Shown: positions 30,654 through 40,822 of the stretch, piece by piece
How the letters are laid out: the number at the start of each line of letters is the position of its first letter
Position numbering within the stretch: the first letter of the stretch is position 1
Assembly: GCA_025350695.1 (NCBI GenBank)
Contig: JANXXI010000005.1
Span: 1-64,000 of the forward strand
Length of the DNA stretch: 64,000 nucleotides
Reading direction: 5' to 3'
Origin: Acidobacteriota bacterium
Lineage (GTDB): Bacteria; Acidobacteriota; Terriglobia; Bryobacterales; Bryobacteraceae
Notes under the pieces: generated by a model
The model's database searches: none
Seen by the model: the letters and a program-made list of their open reading frames with translations, nothing else
What the model was told of the DNA's origin: nothing
Made by a program: the position numbers and the translations under genes

Positions 30654-33600
30654 GGCTTCGTTCCTCTAATCCAATTGAGTATGGTGTTGTATTCGGGCGA
30701 ACCCGCCTCAAAGCGGATGCCGCCACCGTGGGAGAGTTTGTTGGCATTCACGACACCTTCGCTTTCGGCGTCGGTAATGGGTTTGCGCAGTATGAGACTC
30801 TCTTCGGGGTTTTCGAGATTGATCACTTTTTGAGCTGAACCCAGAGTGCCATCGAAGATCGCGTGCGAGGCATGGCAGTGAACGCAGGCGTAGCCGTCTT
30901 TGCCTCGGGTAGTGAGGATGGGTTCGACGTAACCGCGGAAGTAGGCGTCGTCGGGACGCGCGGCGCTGCTACCTGCGGCGCGACGGCCTGGACCGGCTGT
31001 TCCGGGGCGGCGCGGCTCAGCCGGCGCCAGGCCAACTGCACGGAGGGCGGCAAGAGTTTCGGGCATCCGTTCTTTCATCTTCGTGAAGATTTGTTCGCGT
31101 TCGCCGCCCGGCTTGCCGGCTTGTTTCACGACCGCGGCAAAGGGGGCGTCGCGCAGCAGGATGGCGGCGTTGTGGGCTAGACGCTTTGTATCGGAGTCAG
31201 CTGAATCGAGATAGGGCCTGAGGGCTTTGGCGAAGCGGTCATTTGAGGGGCCGAATAAGACGATTTGTTCAACGTCGTTACCGATTCGGTTGTAGGTGGG
31301 TTGAAAGGTTGAGTTGATATCGGCCTTCAAATCGTAAACGTCGGCGCGGCGGAGTTCGAACTCGGTTAGAGCCGCCAGCAGGACCCTGGCTTGGGCGGGG
31401 GAGCCCTTTTCAAGCACGGTTGAGAATTTTTCGGTTAGGCGCGATTCGTGGGCGAGTCTTCCGGCAATGGCTCTTGTGCGGCTTTCTTCGGTGGCGAGCA
31501 GCGGGATCCAATTGTTATAGAGGTAGCGAATATTCTCGTCGGCAATGTTGTAGATCGCTTCCTTTACATTACGTAGCACCCAGGGATGGCTGGCGTCATC
31601 CAGTTTGGTTAGCAGCGTGTCTTCGATGGCGGATTTGGCAGCTTCGCTGGGTGTCCAGAACCAGAATTGCCAAAGACCTTTCAGCGCCTGGGATTGGGTA
31701 GCGGGAGAGGCATCGGAGGCAAGGGCGCGCAAAGGGGCGGAGAGTTCGGGACGCTTGGCAAGGGCAGAAAAGTGCGTTGCGAAAACGCGGGATGCTCCCC
31801 AACGGGCGCGTTCGCGCGGGTCGTTCATGGCTGAAGTGAGTTGTGCCGAGTCAAGCGCCGGATAGCGGCTTAAAAGCTGCCTTACGGCCCATGCGGCGGT
31901 GCGGGAGACAAGCTTGCTGGGGTCGGCGAGGCGGGCGGCGACGACGGTAAGATCGGCCTGCGTCGAACCTGTGCGACCGAGAGCTTCAACTGCCTGTTGG
32001 CGCAAGAGCGTGTCTTCGTTTTCCACTTCTTTGACGAGCGTTGCCGGACGGGTGTCCCACGTTTCGTCCAGAGCTACGAGCTTCAATGCCGGGTTGGCGG
32101 GATAGGTTTTGGGGTTGGCTGCTCCCCAGCCAGGTTGACGCGGCGGCTTGGGGTAGTAGGAACTCAACCCAAGGATTGCCATCTGCGTTTCACGGAACGG
32201 GGTGCGAAAGTTTTCGAATGACTGAAGCGGGTCGAGCCAACCACCGAACTGTTGTTGACGGCCGAGCAGGTATTCGATGGACTTCTTCACTTGTTGATTA
32301 TCGCGAGGAACGCCAGCGGCGGAGAGAGCCCATAGAGCGTGGCCAGTTTGAAATTCCACTTCGTGTTCCTTCGCGGAAAAATGCATGGACCATTGTCCGG
32401 AGGGGCGTTGGAGCTCAAGGATGCGGGCGGCGTTTTTCTTGATCTTGTCCGCGTGCTTAGCGGGATCGATGGCGGCGAGGGCTAAGGTTTGGTAGCAGAG
32501 GTCGATCATGTTCTTGATCTCATCCTGCTCGATTAAGGCGGCAATTTTGGGGTCGTGCGTGTCTTCCCAGGCGTACCAAGCCACTTCGTAGGCGCTGACT
32601 AGCGGCGTATTGCCATTGGTCTCGTCGTTGGGCAACTTGGTGCGGCCATCGTAGTAAAGCTTCAGGTAGTTGGCGACGCCTTCGTGATAGGCGGGGCGTG
32701 GAGTTTTGGACACCTGCGATTCAAACACACTTAGCAGGTGGGACATGCGGCCCAGCACGTTGGCCGGGGCGGAAATGACGCGAGCCCAAACCGCGCCTTG
32801 TTCCTCGAATCCGTAAAAGGGCCGGGGATTGTTGTAAAAACGTTCGGCCAGGAACTGGAGTTGTGGACGGTAGTTGAGGTCGTATCCGTTTCTCAATCCA
32901 TAAAGCTGGGCGCGTTGTGTGAAGTGGGTGGCGTGGCAGGCGACGCACAGGGACGTTTCCTGATGGACGCTGGCTACCCGGTCGAATACTCCGCCACGAC
33001 GGGGCGTATTGGCGTGCCAGGAGTCGCCGGACGCGATGATGTAGTCGATGGCGGATTGGACGGCTTCTTGCGGTTTGGCGTAAGGCGGCGGATCGTAAGT
33101 ACGGGTGCGCAGTCTGTATTCGGGGTGATTGGCGACGACCCGTATGAAATAAGTTCCCGGTTTGGAGAGGACACGAACTGTGAACTTATTTCCGTTTAAG
33201 GCTTGAACTTCATGAGGGAGCGCAACGGGGTCTTCGCCGTCATGAAAGGGTTCGATTTTACCGGAAGAAGCGGCCCGCCAGATGCTGATATCGACGGGCA
33301 GGTTGTCGCGCTCCGTGAGGTCCAGAGCGAAGTGGACCAGCTTGGGTTTGGGATCGTTGAACTCGAAGCGGAACCAATCCTTATTGGGGTCGGCGGCGGA
33401 TTGGCGGGAGGTAGCGCCTGCGGGGTCGGGAAAATAGAGCGCCTCATCGCCGGAGGCAAAAATGGTTTGGTTCAACTGAATGGGGTTCGCGTCTTCAGGG
33501 CGATTGTTGGGTTCGTAGGCGATATTTGAGGGCTGGCCCAAATCGGTGACCTTCAATCGGTAGACGATGGCGGTAGAAGCGCCTGCAAGAGGTTCGATAA

Positions 33601-33898
33601 CGAGAGACTCGCCGCCCTGGCCGCGAATAATGCTGTAGAGATCGCCATCACCGGCGTGGAGCGCCTTCGAGACGAGGACGGAGGATGCGGACTTCAGTGT
33701 CACTTGAAGGCGACCGGCTCCTAGTTGGCTAGGAGAATCGATCGAGACCAGAATTCCATACAAAGCGCCGGGGACGAGTTTGGGCAACTGGGGCGGATTG
33801 TACCGCAGAGGGCCAGAGATTGAAAGGACCGCCGCCGCGGATAAGGCCGAAATACAAAAGGGCAGGAGCAATCCTACCCTTTTCAGCATGCTTACCAT
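30650..33898 (-). CDS. Large exported diheme protein with toroid and HEAT-repeat regions
   Basis: 1082 residues with an N-terminal signal peptide. Residues ~30-270 form two beta-sandwich, pre-peptidase-C-like modules. Cys-Val-Ala-Cys-His (318-322) is a first c-type heme site. Residues ~390-590 look like an alpha/alpha toroid ('NAARILELQRPSGQWSMHF', 'QTGHALWALSAAGVP', 'KSIEYLLGRQQQFGGWLDPLQSFENFRTPFRETQMAILGL', as in squalene-cyclase/prenyltransferase folds). Residues ~620-900 are HEAT-like. Cys-Val-His-Cys-His (1005-1009) is a second heme site in a cytochrome-like tail. Presumably a periplasmic electron-transfer scaffold. The partner is unknown. Directly coupled to the CAAX-protease-related gene. 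Confidence 0.8.
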   Translation of the reverse strand: MVSMLKRVGLLLPFCISALSAAAVLSISGPLRYNPPQLPKLVPGALYGILVSIDSPSQLGAGRLQVTLKSASSVLVSKALHAGDGDLYSIIRGQGGESLVIEPLAGASTAIVYRLKVTDLGQPSNIAYEPNNRPEDANPIQLNQTIFASGDEALYFPDPAGATSRQSAADPNKDWFRFEFNDPKPKLVHFALDLTERDNLPVDISIWRAASSGKIEPFHDGEDPVALPHEVQALNGNKFTVRVLSKPGTYFIRVVANHPEYRLRTRTYDPPPYAKPQEAVQSAIDYIIASGDSWHANTPRRGGVFDRVASVHQETSLCVACHATHFTQRAQLYGLRNGYDLNYRPQLQFLAERFYNNPRPFYGFEEQGAVWARVISAPANVLGRMSHLLSVFESQVSKTPRPAYHEGVANYLKLYYDGRTKLPNDETNGNTPLVSAYEVAWYAWEDTHDPKIAALIEQDEIKNMIDLCYQTLALAAIDPAKHADKIKKNAARILELQRPSGQWSMHFSAKEHEVEFQTGHALWALSAAGVPRDNQQVKKSIEYLLGRQQQFGGWLDPLQSFENFRTPFRETQMAILGLSSYYPKPPRQPGWGAANPKTYPANPALKLVALDETWDTRPATLVKEVENEDTLLRQQAVEALGRTGSTQADLTVVAARLADPSKLVSRTAAWAVRQLLSRYPALDSAQLTSAMNDPRERARWGASRVFATHFSALAKRPELSAPLRALASDASPATQSQALKGLWQFWFWTPSEAAKSAIEDTLLTKLDDASHPWVLRNVKEAIYNIADENIRYLYNNWIPLLATEESRTRAIAGRLAHESRLTEKFSTVLEKGSPAQARVLLAALTEFELRRADVYDLKADINSTFQPTYNRIGNDVEQIVLFGPSNDRFAKALRPYLDSADSDTKRLAHNAAILLRDAPFAAVVKQAGKPGGEREQIFTKMKERMPETLAALRAVGLAPAEPRRPGTAGPGRRAAGSSAARPDDAYFRGYVEPILTTRGKDGYACVHCHASHAIFDGTLGSAQKVINLENPEESLILRKPITDAESEGVVNANKLSHGGGIRFEAGSPEYNTILNWIRGTKP

Positions 33899-33909
33899 AT
33901 AAAGGAAGT

Positions 33910-36225
33910 TTAACCGAGCTTTTGGATTAACGCTTGGATTTCCTTCGCATCTTTCTCGCTGGGCTTGGACTTCATAGCATCGGCGAGAACCTTTTTAGCG
34001 GCATCCTTGTCGCCCTTTTCCACGTAAGCCAATCCAAGGTGATACTTGAAAGTAGCTGAATTGGGGTGCGTTGGAAACTTTTCCATAATTTCCTTCAACA
34101 CATTAATAGCGCTGTCCGGGAGCTTTTTCTTGATGTAGACCCAGCCCAGCGTGTCGGCGATATTGGGGTCGTTGGGGTTCTTTTGCTTGGCCCGTTGCGC
34201 GAGAGTCAACGCCTGATCAAGATCGGCGCCTTCTTCCGCCATCATATAAGCGAGATTATTGAGAGCTATCTCGTTATTAGGCTGCATCTTGAGGATCTTT
34301 TCGTATAGAGGCCGGGCTTGGTTAGCGTTGCCCCCGGTGTGGAGTAGCAGCGCAAGTTCGGCGTAAGGGTTAGGATCGTTGGGAAGCAGTTCTACCGCGC
34401 GGCGAAGGTATTCGATGGCGTTCTTCGAGTCGCCAAGCTGGCGGTAGGCAATCCCCATGCGAACAAACATTGTTCCGTCTTTGGGATTAGCGTCGATGAC
34501 CTGCTTATAAAGCTGCAGAGCTTCGGGAATCTGTTTGTTGCGGATGGCAATATTGCCCGCGGCGATCTTCAATGACGTACGTTCCGGGTGGAGGGCAATC
34601 TCCTTCTTGACGGCCGCCAGGGCAAGATCATACTTACCCTGAGTCATGTAGGTTTCCGTAATGCCCATCAATCCGCGGACATCGGGCGGATTGGAATGAT
34701 ACATTTCGGAGAAGATTTTTTCAGCTTCAGCATACTTTTTTTCCTGGAAGAAAATGAAAGCTAACTGATACTTAGCGTCGTTCGAACCGGGGTAAAGCGC
34801 AAGGGTTTGTTCGAGTTCCTTACGGGCTTGTTTGAGTTCTTGGGTACCCATCAGCGCGCTGGAAATGATCAAACGTCCGCCAACGTTGTTGGGGCTAACG
34901 GCAAGAATGTCCTTACCGGAATTCATGGCATTGGCCCACTCGCTGCGAGAGAGCTGGATTTGGGCCAGAGCCATGCGAGGTGGAATATAATCGGGCCTGA
35001 GCTTGATTGCGTCCTGAAACTGAGCCTTAGCGCCTTCCACGTCATCCTTTTGCATCAGTGCGCGCCCAAGGTTGAAACGGAGCACGAAATTATCAGGCAT
35101 CTTCTGGACAACCGACTGCAGGTCGGCGATGGCGGTAGCCTGCTGTTCCGGCTTGCCGCCGTAAAGCTGCAGTGTGGCGCGCATGGCGATTGAGTCAGGA
35201 TCCTTAGGATCATCCTTCAACAGTTGATCTACCAGGGCGATGGCTTCGGGTAGTTTGTTCTGGGCAACCTTTACTTCAATTAAGCGCTTCTGGAAATCGC
35301 GGCTCTTATCTTTCTGAGAAGCCATGCCTGTTTCGTAGGCTTTCAGGGCATTGTCAAAGTCGCGAATACGGTAGTGAAAATCGCCCACCATCTGGTATGC
35401 GGTGGGGAATGTTTTCGGATCGGACGTGAGACGGTTCAGCGTGGCCTTCATTTCCGGTTCTTTTCTTGAAAGGAAGTAGTGCGTGGCGAGGTTGATTAAG
35501 AGGGTGCCATCTTCGGGATTGTTGTTGGTCTTTTGATTGATGATCTGGTCGGCTGCGGCGAAGTTGTTGTCCCTGGCATACACCGAATACAAGAAGTCGT
35601 AGGCCGGATAGTAGGTTTTGTCTTTTTCAATCAAACCTTTGAGCTTGGTCAAACCCTCTTCCTGCCTTCCGGAATTATAGAGGGTATTCGAAAGGATGAG
35701 AACGAGTCCTGGTTGATCGGGTTTCGTGGCGTCGGCTTTCGTAAAGTAGTCAAGCGCCAGCGGAAGATCCTTGTCGGACAGCGCCAAATATCCGTTTAAC
35801 CTTAAGGAGTCATAGGATTTCGGATTTCGCTTAGCTAGGCGATTCGCAAGATCTTTCAGTTCGGGAAGGAGGAACTTAAACCGATTGGTATCGGCAAGAT
35901 ACGCCGTTAAGTAAAGGTCGGCCAGTTTACTGAATGCGTCATTGTTCTCCGGCTGTAATTCAACAGCGCGACGCAATGCGGTCGAAGCCTCGCTAGGACG
36001 GCCCCGTTTCAATTCCGACAAGCCAAGCCGATACCATGCTTCGCCAAATCGAGGATCAAGCTTGGTGGCATTGCGGTACATGATCGAGGCTTCGTTAAAC
36101 TTGCCGTTGTCATAGAACGCGTTGCCTTTAGTGAGGGCCTTTTTCTTACGCGATTCAGGATCGGTGCTACAACCAACGAAACTCGAGATGAGGGCTAAGG
36201 TGAGGAGAAGACGTAGTACTTTCAT
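33910..36225 (-). CDS. TPR-repeat lipoprotein
   Basis: 771 residues. A lipobox Phe-Val-Gly-Cys19 follows a short signal sequence, so it is probably anchored by lipid. Nearly all of the rest is TPR units (for example 'ASIMYRNATKLDPRFGEAWYRLGLSELKRG', 'ALQLYKQVIDANPKDGTMFVRMGIAYRQLG'), about 17-20 of them. The layout resembles PrsT/PEP-CTERM-system TPR lipoproteins that accompany exopolysaccharide export, and the CAAX-protease-related gene two positions on would fit, but no polysaccharide genes are in the window. Eleven bases before the diheme gene; same operon likely. Confidence 0.88.
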   Translation of the reverse strand: MKVLRLLLTLALISSFVGCSTDPESRKKKALTKGNAFYDNGKFNEASIMYRNATKLDPRFGEAWYRLGLSELKRGRPSEASTALRRAVELQPENNDAFSKLADLYLTAYLADTNRFKFLLPELKDLANRLAKRNPKSYDSLRLNGYLALSDKDLPLALDYFTKADATKPDQPGLVLILSNTLYNSGRQEEGLTKLKGLIEKDKTYYPAYDFLYSVYARDNNFAAADQIINQKTNNNPEDGTLLINLATHYFLSRKEPEMKATLNRLTSDPKTFPTAYQMVGDFHYRIRDFDNALKAYETGMASQKDKSRDFQKRLIEVKVAQNKLPEAIALVDQLLKDDPKDPDSIAMRATLQLYGGKPEQQATAIADLQSVVQKMPDNFVLRFNLGRALMQKDDVEGAKAQFQDAIKLRPDYIPPRMALAQIQLSRSEWANAMNSGKDILAVSPNNVGGRLIISSALMGTQELKQARKELEQTLALYPGSNDAKYQLAFIFFQEKKYAEAEKIFSEMYHSNPPDVRGLMGITETYMTQGKYDLALAAVKKEIALHPERTSLKIAAGNIAIRNKQIPEALQLYKQVIDANPKDGTMFVRMGIAYRQLGDSKNAIEYLRRAVELLPNDPNPYAELALLLHTGGNANQARPLYEKILKMQPNNEIALNNLAYMMAEEGADLDQALTLAQRAKQKNPNDPNIADTLGWVYIKKKLPDSAINVLKEIMEKFPTHPNSATFKYHLGLAYVEKGDKDAAKKVLADAMKSKPSEKDAKEIQALIQKLG

Positions 36226-36421
36226 GGTTTTTGTTTTAAATGCAATGTTTTCTAATAACTACTTCACCACAAAAAGCGCCCTGTTGCAATGCAGCATCGG
36301 ATGCATGACGTAAGAGATAGAGTACGGACTATGATTCAACCCGTCGCGATAACAACAGGGTCCAATCGCGACTGTTAGTCGATAAAGGCCTGTGAAGCTA
36401 CGGCCAAACCTCGCGAAGAAC

Positions 36422-39400
36422 CTAGTCGACAGCGATCGTTGGAACTACCGGTCCTTTTAGCGGGCTATCTACTGAACCGAGGCGGATCATGATCGGCAGG
36501 CTGTTGCCGCGAAGATGGGCGCCTGGAATTCTGAAATTGATTTGATAAACGCCTACAAGTCCAGGAGAGAAGGTGCTGGAATCAACGATAATTTCAGCCT
36601 CCTTATAGCGGTAATCGCCAAAGTAGAGCTTTATGGCGTCAGTTTTAATGACCTTGTCTGACGGAGCCGCGGCGCCAAGTGCGAGGGTAACTCCTTTAGG
36701 AATTCCTAGGCCGGTTGCGAACAGGGTGAGGCGTTCATCGCGTTTTGCGGGATTACTCTTCGAGATTTTTTCGCCGTTAGCCCGCATCACGATTGCCTCT
36801 GAGTTACCCTGATTCGTGATTACGCCTGGCGCCGTTTTTGCGATCGTGATGGGAATATTGGCCGAAGCCACTTTCTTATTCACGTTACGGATTACAAGAG
36901 TGTTGCGACCGACTGTGGCATCCGCGGGGATGAGCGCGTTGATCTGGGTGGCGGAGGTCAAGATCAAAGGCACGGGAGTTTGACCCAACGTGACGCACAA
37001 TCCGCCAAGAAACGTTGGTAGCGGATTGGCGGTTGAACTGGCGGAATCCCCCAGGTTCGTTCCGAAGATTGAAATCAACCCATTTTGAGAAATGGCGGGT
37101 TGAATTGTAGTCAAGTTGACCAAGCCATCGCGAGCCGGAAGAGGAGTGTCGGCCCGGTTCGGTAGATCAATGGGAACGACGCTGATACCACTGCTAGTGA
37201 CCGCGTAGGCGGTATTGTCGGCAAGATCGACAACCAAGGTGCGTCCATCGATGTTGACGCGTTGGGCGCCATTCACGGTGGACAGAGGACCTTCAAGCGC
37301 CTGAACACTGCGGAGTGTTTGACCGGTCACCGGGTCCAGCAGTTCAAGAGCCGCCACGTCCAACTGAGCGCCGGTGGTTGCCACCGGTATGGTGAGGCGA
37401 GCATAAGTTGTGCCGTTTCCGGCGGCCACGGCGGCAATGGGACGAGTGGTGGAAACCGTGGTCACGACGCCAGGAAAGCCAGGGAAGCCAGGGAAGCCAC
37501 CGCCGCCTTGCACGGGGGTTGTGGGAGTCAAACCGGTTCCGCTAATTGGCGAAAGGCTCTGATTCAGTACCAAGCCGTTGGCCACAAAGTATTGGCCACG
37601 AGGGCCGGCGGCGACTGGGCCGTAAAAGCCCTGAATGGGGTTAATAGCTACTTGCCGCGACTGGACGAAGTCATCGACGCTAGCGTCGTAGAGGTAGACA
37701 TTACCGTTACCGGCCATCAGCAAGGCGAATTCCCCGTTTGGTGTTGCAGCAAGCGAGCGAGGGCCGGGGATTGTAGCTGTGCCAATAATCTGGCTGGTCG
37801 TGCGCGGAACCATTTCATTGCCCACAACGCGCCAGAGTGTTCCATTGCTCATCACCACCAACAATCCCCGCTGGGTGGCGGCTATAATGCTGGGCTGAAT
37901 GGGGTTGTAGAAGCCATTGAAGGGGATGGGCGGCATGACGATCTTACTGATGACGGTCTGCTTGTCGAGATCGATGACGCTGATGTATTCCGAACCGGAA
38001 TTGGCGACGAAGAGGATCCCGCCATCGGGGCTCATGGCGAGTGAACGCGGCAGTTGGCCAACCTTGATGGTGCGGGAGATTTTTTTGGTTTTCTTGTCGA
38101 GCACTTCGACGCGGTTCATGCCGGAATTAGAAATATAGATGCGTTGGCGAACGGTATCGTCGACCATGTCGGTAAGCGCCTCATTAGGCGAGAGGCCGAC
38201 ATCGATGGGAACAATTGAGCCACGGGCTTCGCTGTTGCGGCTGTTTTGGTAAACCCGGATCCGCGGAGGCACGTTTACAGCCTGCGGTGACGTGAGCAAG
38301 AAGTCATGGGAAGGAACAGTGCCGAGGCTGCGGCCGGCTATGGCATTAAATGTGAACTCGAGGGCTGTGTCGGTTCCGACGCGTGTCACGCGGGCGGTGG
38401 GAGCGGTTTGAGAGGTTGTCGCCTGGGCGGTCGTCCGGCCCGCCTGGGCGGTCACTCCAACTGTGGGCAAGTTGATGACAATGCCTCCACCTCCAGGATT
38501 GCCTCCCCCTGGTGCGCCGCCGATACCGGGGAGTGTGATCCCACCTGGAAGGGCGCCCAATCCGGGAATCGCGGCTGCTCCGCCAAGAGATTGCAGCAAA
38601 GTCAAACTGGCTTGGATGGGAGTGGTGCTCCGCCCGTCATTCAACATGGCCGTCGTCGCTCTAGTTCCCTCGGGCGAGGTTTTGCATTGGTCGCTGGCGA
38701 GCAGCAACGTCTGCACGGAGGGACGGAGTAGCGTACTCTGGTTGACCGTATTTAGCGGAATGATGGTGAAACCAGATTCCGACAACGCATACAGAGTGCC
38801 GCCATCATTGGTGATGACCATTTTGCCGGCGAGATTTTCCGGTAATTGCAAGGCGGTATTAATGAAGAGATTATCGGGATCGTTGACCAGCAAATGGGTA
38901 ACGTTGGCGCGTGCTGCCGGACTCTGAATCGGGGCAATGTTGAAAGCGGCGTAGATCTGTTTTCCGTCAGGAGAGAAGATACTGCCGCCTTGGTTTTGCT
39001 GCAAATTAAACTGCTGTCCGACTTGAACGAACCCTTGTGCGTTAACGGTGGTGGAGAAAGGGAACATGGCGTTAGCGGCGTTTTCGGCGGCTTGAACGGC
39101 AAGTGTCTTCGTGTCAAACAGGCGCAGACCCAGCATGAACTTCGAGCCGTCGGCGGAAACAGAGATATTGGTGGAGACGTCGCCGATTTCGCGGCTACGT
39201 GGAACGGTTGCCGAAAACGCATCGTACACAAAAACTACGCGGTTGTTGGCTTGATAGGAGTTCACACCAATGATCTTTGCGCCATCGGGCGTAGCCAGCA
39301 GTTGACTACGATTGGCTAAGTAGATGCGGCCGGCCGTGGCAGGCAAAGTAGGTGGTAGCGGTGGAGGAGGAGCCACCGCTACCGGCGTCAAGGCTGTTCC

Positions 39401-39880
39401 CACATCAGCCACGGACGGATCGTAAATTAATAACGTGTTTAGGAGGTTGTTGGCGCCAGAGCCGATAGTGGTGATCAACACACGCCCATCGACACCGACT
39501 GCGATACCTTCAGGGCGGGCCGGCAAACTGATTTTGAGAACGATGACGAGGCGGTCCAAATCGATCACATTGATGGAGGTGCTGTTGTGGCAGGTGACGT
39601 ATAACCGCTTGCCGTCGCGCGAAAGGGCGGCGGCCAGAGGCAGGGAATCGGTTCTAATGGAGTTGGTTACGCGGCGCTGCGTCAGGGAATAGACGTCGAT
39701 CTGATCGTAGGGTGAGGGACGGACCAAATACAGGCGCTGGCGGGGTTCGTCAAGGATGACGTCCGAGGCGCCGCCGGTGACGTTTACGACCGTCCCGATG
39801 GTTGCTGCCTGAATCGGCGGAACGAGAGCAATCGAACCGAGAAATACGAAAGATAGGAGCGCGCGCGTGGTGAGACTCAT
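36422..39880 (-). CDS. Secreted beta-propeller protein with C-terminal TIGR03437 domain
   Basis: 1152 residues with a signal peptide (Leu-Val-Pro-Pro-Ile-Gln-Ala-Ala). Two groups of YVTN/YncE-like propeller repeats cover ~25-380 and ~560-770 (blades such as 'LAAALSRDGKRLYVTCHNSTSINVIDLD' and 'RSLAMSPDGGILFVANSGSEYISVIDLD'), separated by a Gly/Pro-rich linker (~440-480). The last ~210 residues ('PAISQNGLISIFGTNLGDSAS', 'LILTSATQINALIPADATVGRNTLVIRN', 'YQINFRIPG') are the Solibacter-specific TIGR03437 domain. Probably an extracellular binding protein. Separated by ~200 bases from the TPR gene downstream. Confidence 0.85.
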   Translation of the reverse strand: MSLTTRALLSFVFLGSIALVPPIQAATIGTVVNVTGGASDVILDEPRQRLYLVRPSPYDQIDVYSLTQRRVTNSIRTDSLPLAAALSRDGKRLYVTCHNSTSINVIDLDRLVIVLKISLPARPEGIAVGVDGRVLITTIGSGANNLLNTLLIYDPSVADVGTALTPVAVAPPPPLPPTLPATAGRIYLANRSQLLATPDGAKIIGVNSYQANNRVVFVYDAFSATVPRSREIGDVSTNISVSADGSKFMLGLRLFDTKTLAVQAAENAANAMFPFSTTVNAQGFVQVGQQFNLQQNQGGSIFSPDGKQIYAAFNIAPIQSPAARANVTHLLVNDPDNLFINTALQLPENLAGKMVITNDGGTLYALSESGFTIIPLNTVNQSTLLRPSVQTLLLASDQCKTSPEGTRATTAMLNDGRSTTPIQASLTLLQSLGGAAAIPGLGALPGGITLPGIGGAPGGGNPGGGGIVINLPTVGVTAQAGRTTAQATTSQTAPTARVTRVGTDTALEFTFNAIAGRSLGTVPSHDFLLTSPQAVNVPPRIRVYQNSRNSEARGSIVPIDVGLSPNEALTDMVDDTVRQRIYISNSGMNRVEVLDKKTKKISRTIKVGQLPRSLAMSPDGGILFVANSGSEYISVIDLDKQTVISKIVMPPIPFNGFYNPIQPSIIAATQRGLLVVMSNGTLWRVVGNEMVPRTTSQIIGTATIPGPRSLAATPNGEFALLMAGNGNVYLYDASVDDFVQSRQVAINPIQGFYGPVAAGPRGQYFVANGLVLNQSLSPISGTGLTPTTPVQGGGGFPGFPGFPGVVTTVSTTRPIAAVAAGNGTTYARLTIPVATTGAQLDVAALELLDPVTGQTLRSVQALEGPLSTVNGAQRVNIDGRTLVVDLADNTAYAVTSSGISVVPIDLPNRADTPLPARDGLVNLTTIQPAISQNGLISIFGTNLGDSASSTANPLPTFLGGLCVTLGQTPVPLILTSATQINALIPADATVGRNTLVIRNVNKKVASANIPITIAKTAPGVITNQGNSEAIVMRANGEKISKSNPAKRDERLTLFATGLGIPKGVTLALGAAAPSDKVIKTDAIKLYFGDYRYKEAEIIVDSSTFSPGLVGVYQINFRIPGAHLRGNSLPIMIRLGSVDSPLKGPVVPTIAVD

Positions 39881-39950
39881 TTTGTCACTAACTTATAACC
39901 CACTTTACCTCTTAAAGTCTCGTCGGTCCATGGGGGTGTAAACTGTCTTC

Positions 39951-40820
39951 GTGATAACGCGAAGAAGGGGTGTTGGAAGTTTGGCCGGCGGCGGATGGGC
40001 GGCGGCGCAATCTATGTGAATTTGCTACGGATATCCGTGATCAGCGGCAGGACCTTTGGACTCCGCCGCTGCTAGGGATTCTTCCTGCTGCTGGGAGGCG
40101 AGTGAGATGGCAAGCCAATGGTTGGAGGCTGACCGACGTTCACCATAGCCTTTATTTGCCTCCGGAATGGAAGTCTAGCGCCAATTTTCCGGTGATAGTG
40201 GAATATGCAGGCAACGGCGGATACGCGAGCCGGTTTGGGGATATCTGCACGGGGAAAGCGCTGGGCTGCTCCCTAAGGTTTGGGTTGTCGGAAGGGAGAG
40301 GCTACATTTGGGCGTGCTTGCCGTTTGTGAATCCTGCCGAGGGGCGAACCAACTTAATTGGTGGGGGGACGCTGAAGCGACGGCGGCCCATGCGGTTGAG
40401 GCCGTGGAGCAAATTTGCACTCAGTTTGGCGGGGACAGGGAACGGGTGGTGCTGACCGGATTTTCGCGAGGGGCAATTGCACGCGGCTATGTAGGATTGC
40501 GTAATGACCGTGTGGCGCGATTGTGACGCGGGATGCTGGCCGCGACGCACTTTGATGGAGTGCGCACGAATTGGCCGTATGCGGATTGCGACCGGGTATC
40601 GGCGGGGACGAGGTTGCTAAGGTTGAATGGACGGCCCGTATTCGTGGCGCATGAGGGGTCGGTGGCGGAGACGAAGGATTATGTGATGGCGAGCGGAGCT
40701 GGGGCATCGTTCACGTTTGAGACTCTGCCATACCGGAACCATACGGACAGTTGGGTATTGAGAGATGTGCCGGCACGCGAGCAAGCCAGGGACTGGTTAC
40801 GGCGCGTCGTGTCCATTTGA
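39951..40820 (+). pseudogene. Exported alpha/beta-hydrolase, multiply disrupted
   Basis: GTG 39951 begins a Tat-like signal (Thr-Arg-Arg-Arg-Gly-Val-Gly-Ser-Leu-Ala-Gly-Gly-Gly-Trp-Ala-Ala-Ala) that stops at about 40018. The next frame (to about 40350) encodes 'SLYLPPEWKSSANFPVIVEYAGNGGY' and 'GYIWACLPFVNPAEGR'. A third gives Gln-Leu-Asn-Trp-Trp-Gly-Asp and the nucleophile elbow 'RVVLTGFSRGAIARGYVGLRND', ending at TGA 40524-40526. After that stop the same frame continues to 40820 with 'VFVAHEGSVAETKDYVM' and a His-Thr-Asp near the end. Two frameshifts and one stop disable it. Intact relatives are PHB-depolymerase-like esterases. Confidence 0.85.
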
Positions 40821-40822
40821 CT

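Noticed and set aside
37262-38044. 260-codon plus-strand frame inside the beta-propeller gene
   Set aside because: A mirror of repetitive codons of the minus-strand gene, with His/Gly-rich nonsense sequence.
40308-40526. Short hydrolase frame as an independent gene
   Set aside because: It carries only the nucleophile elbow of the hydrolase split over three frames; read as part of the pseudogene.
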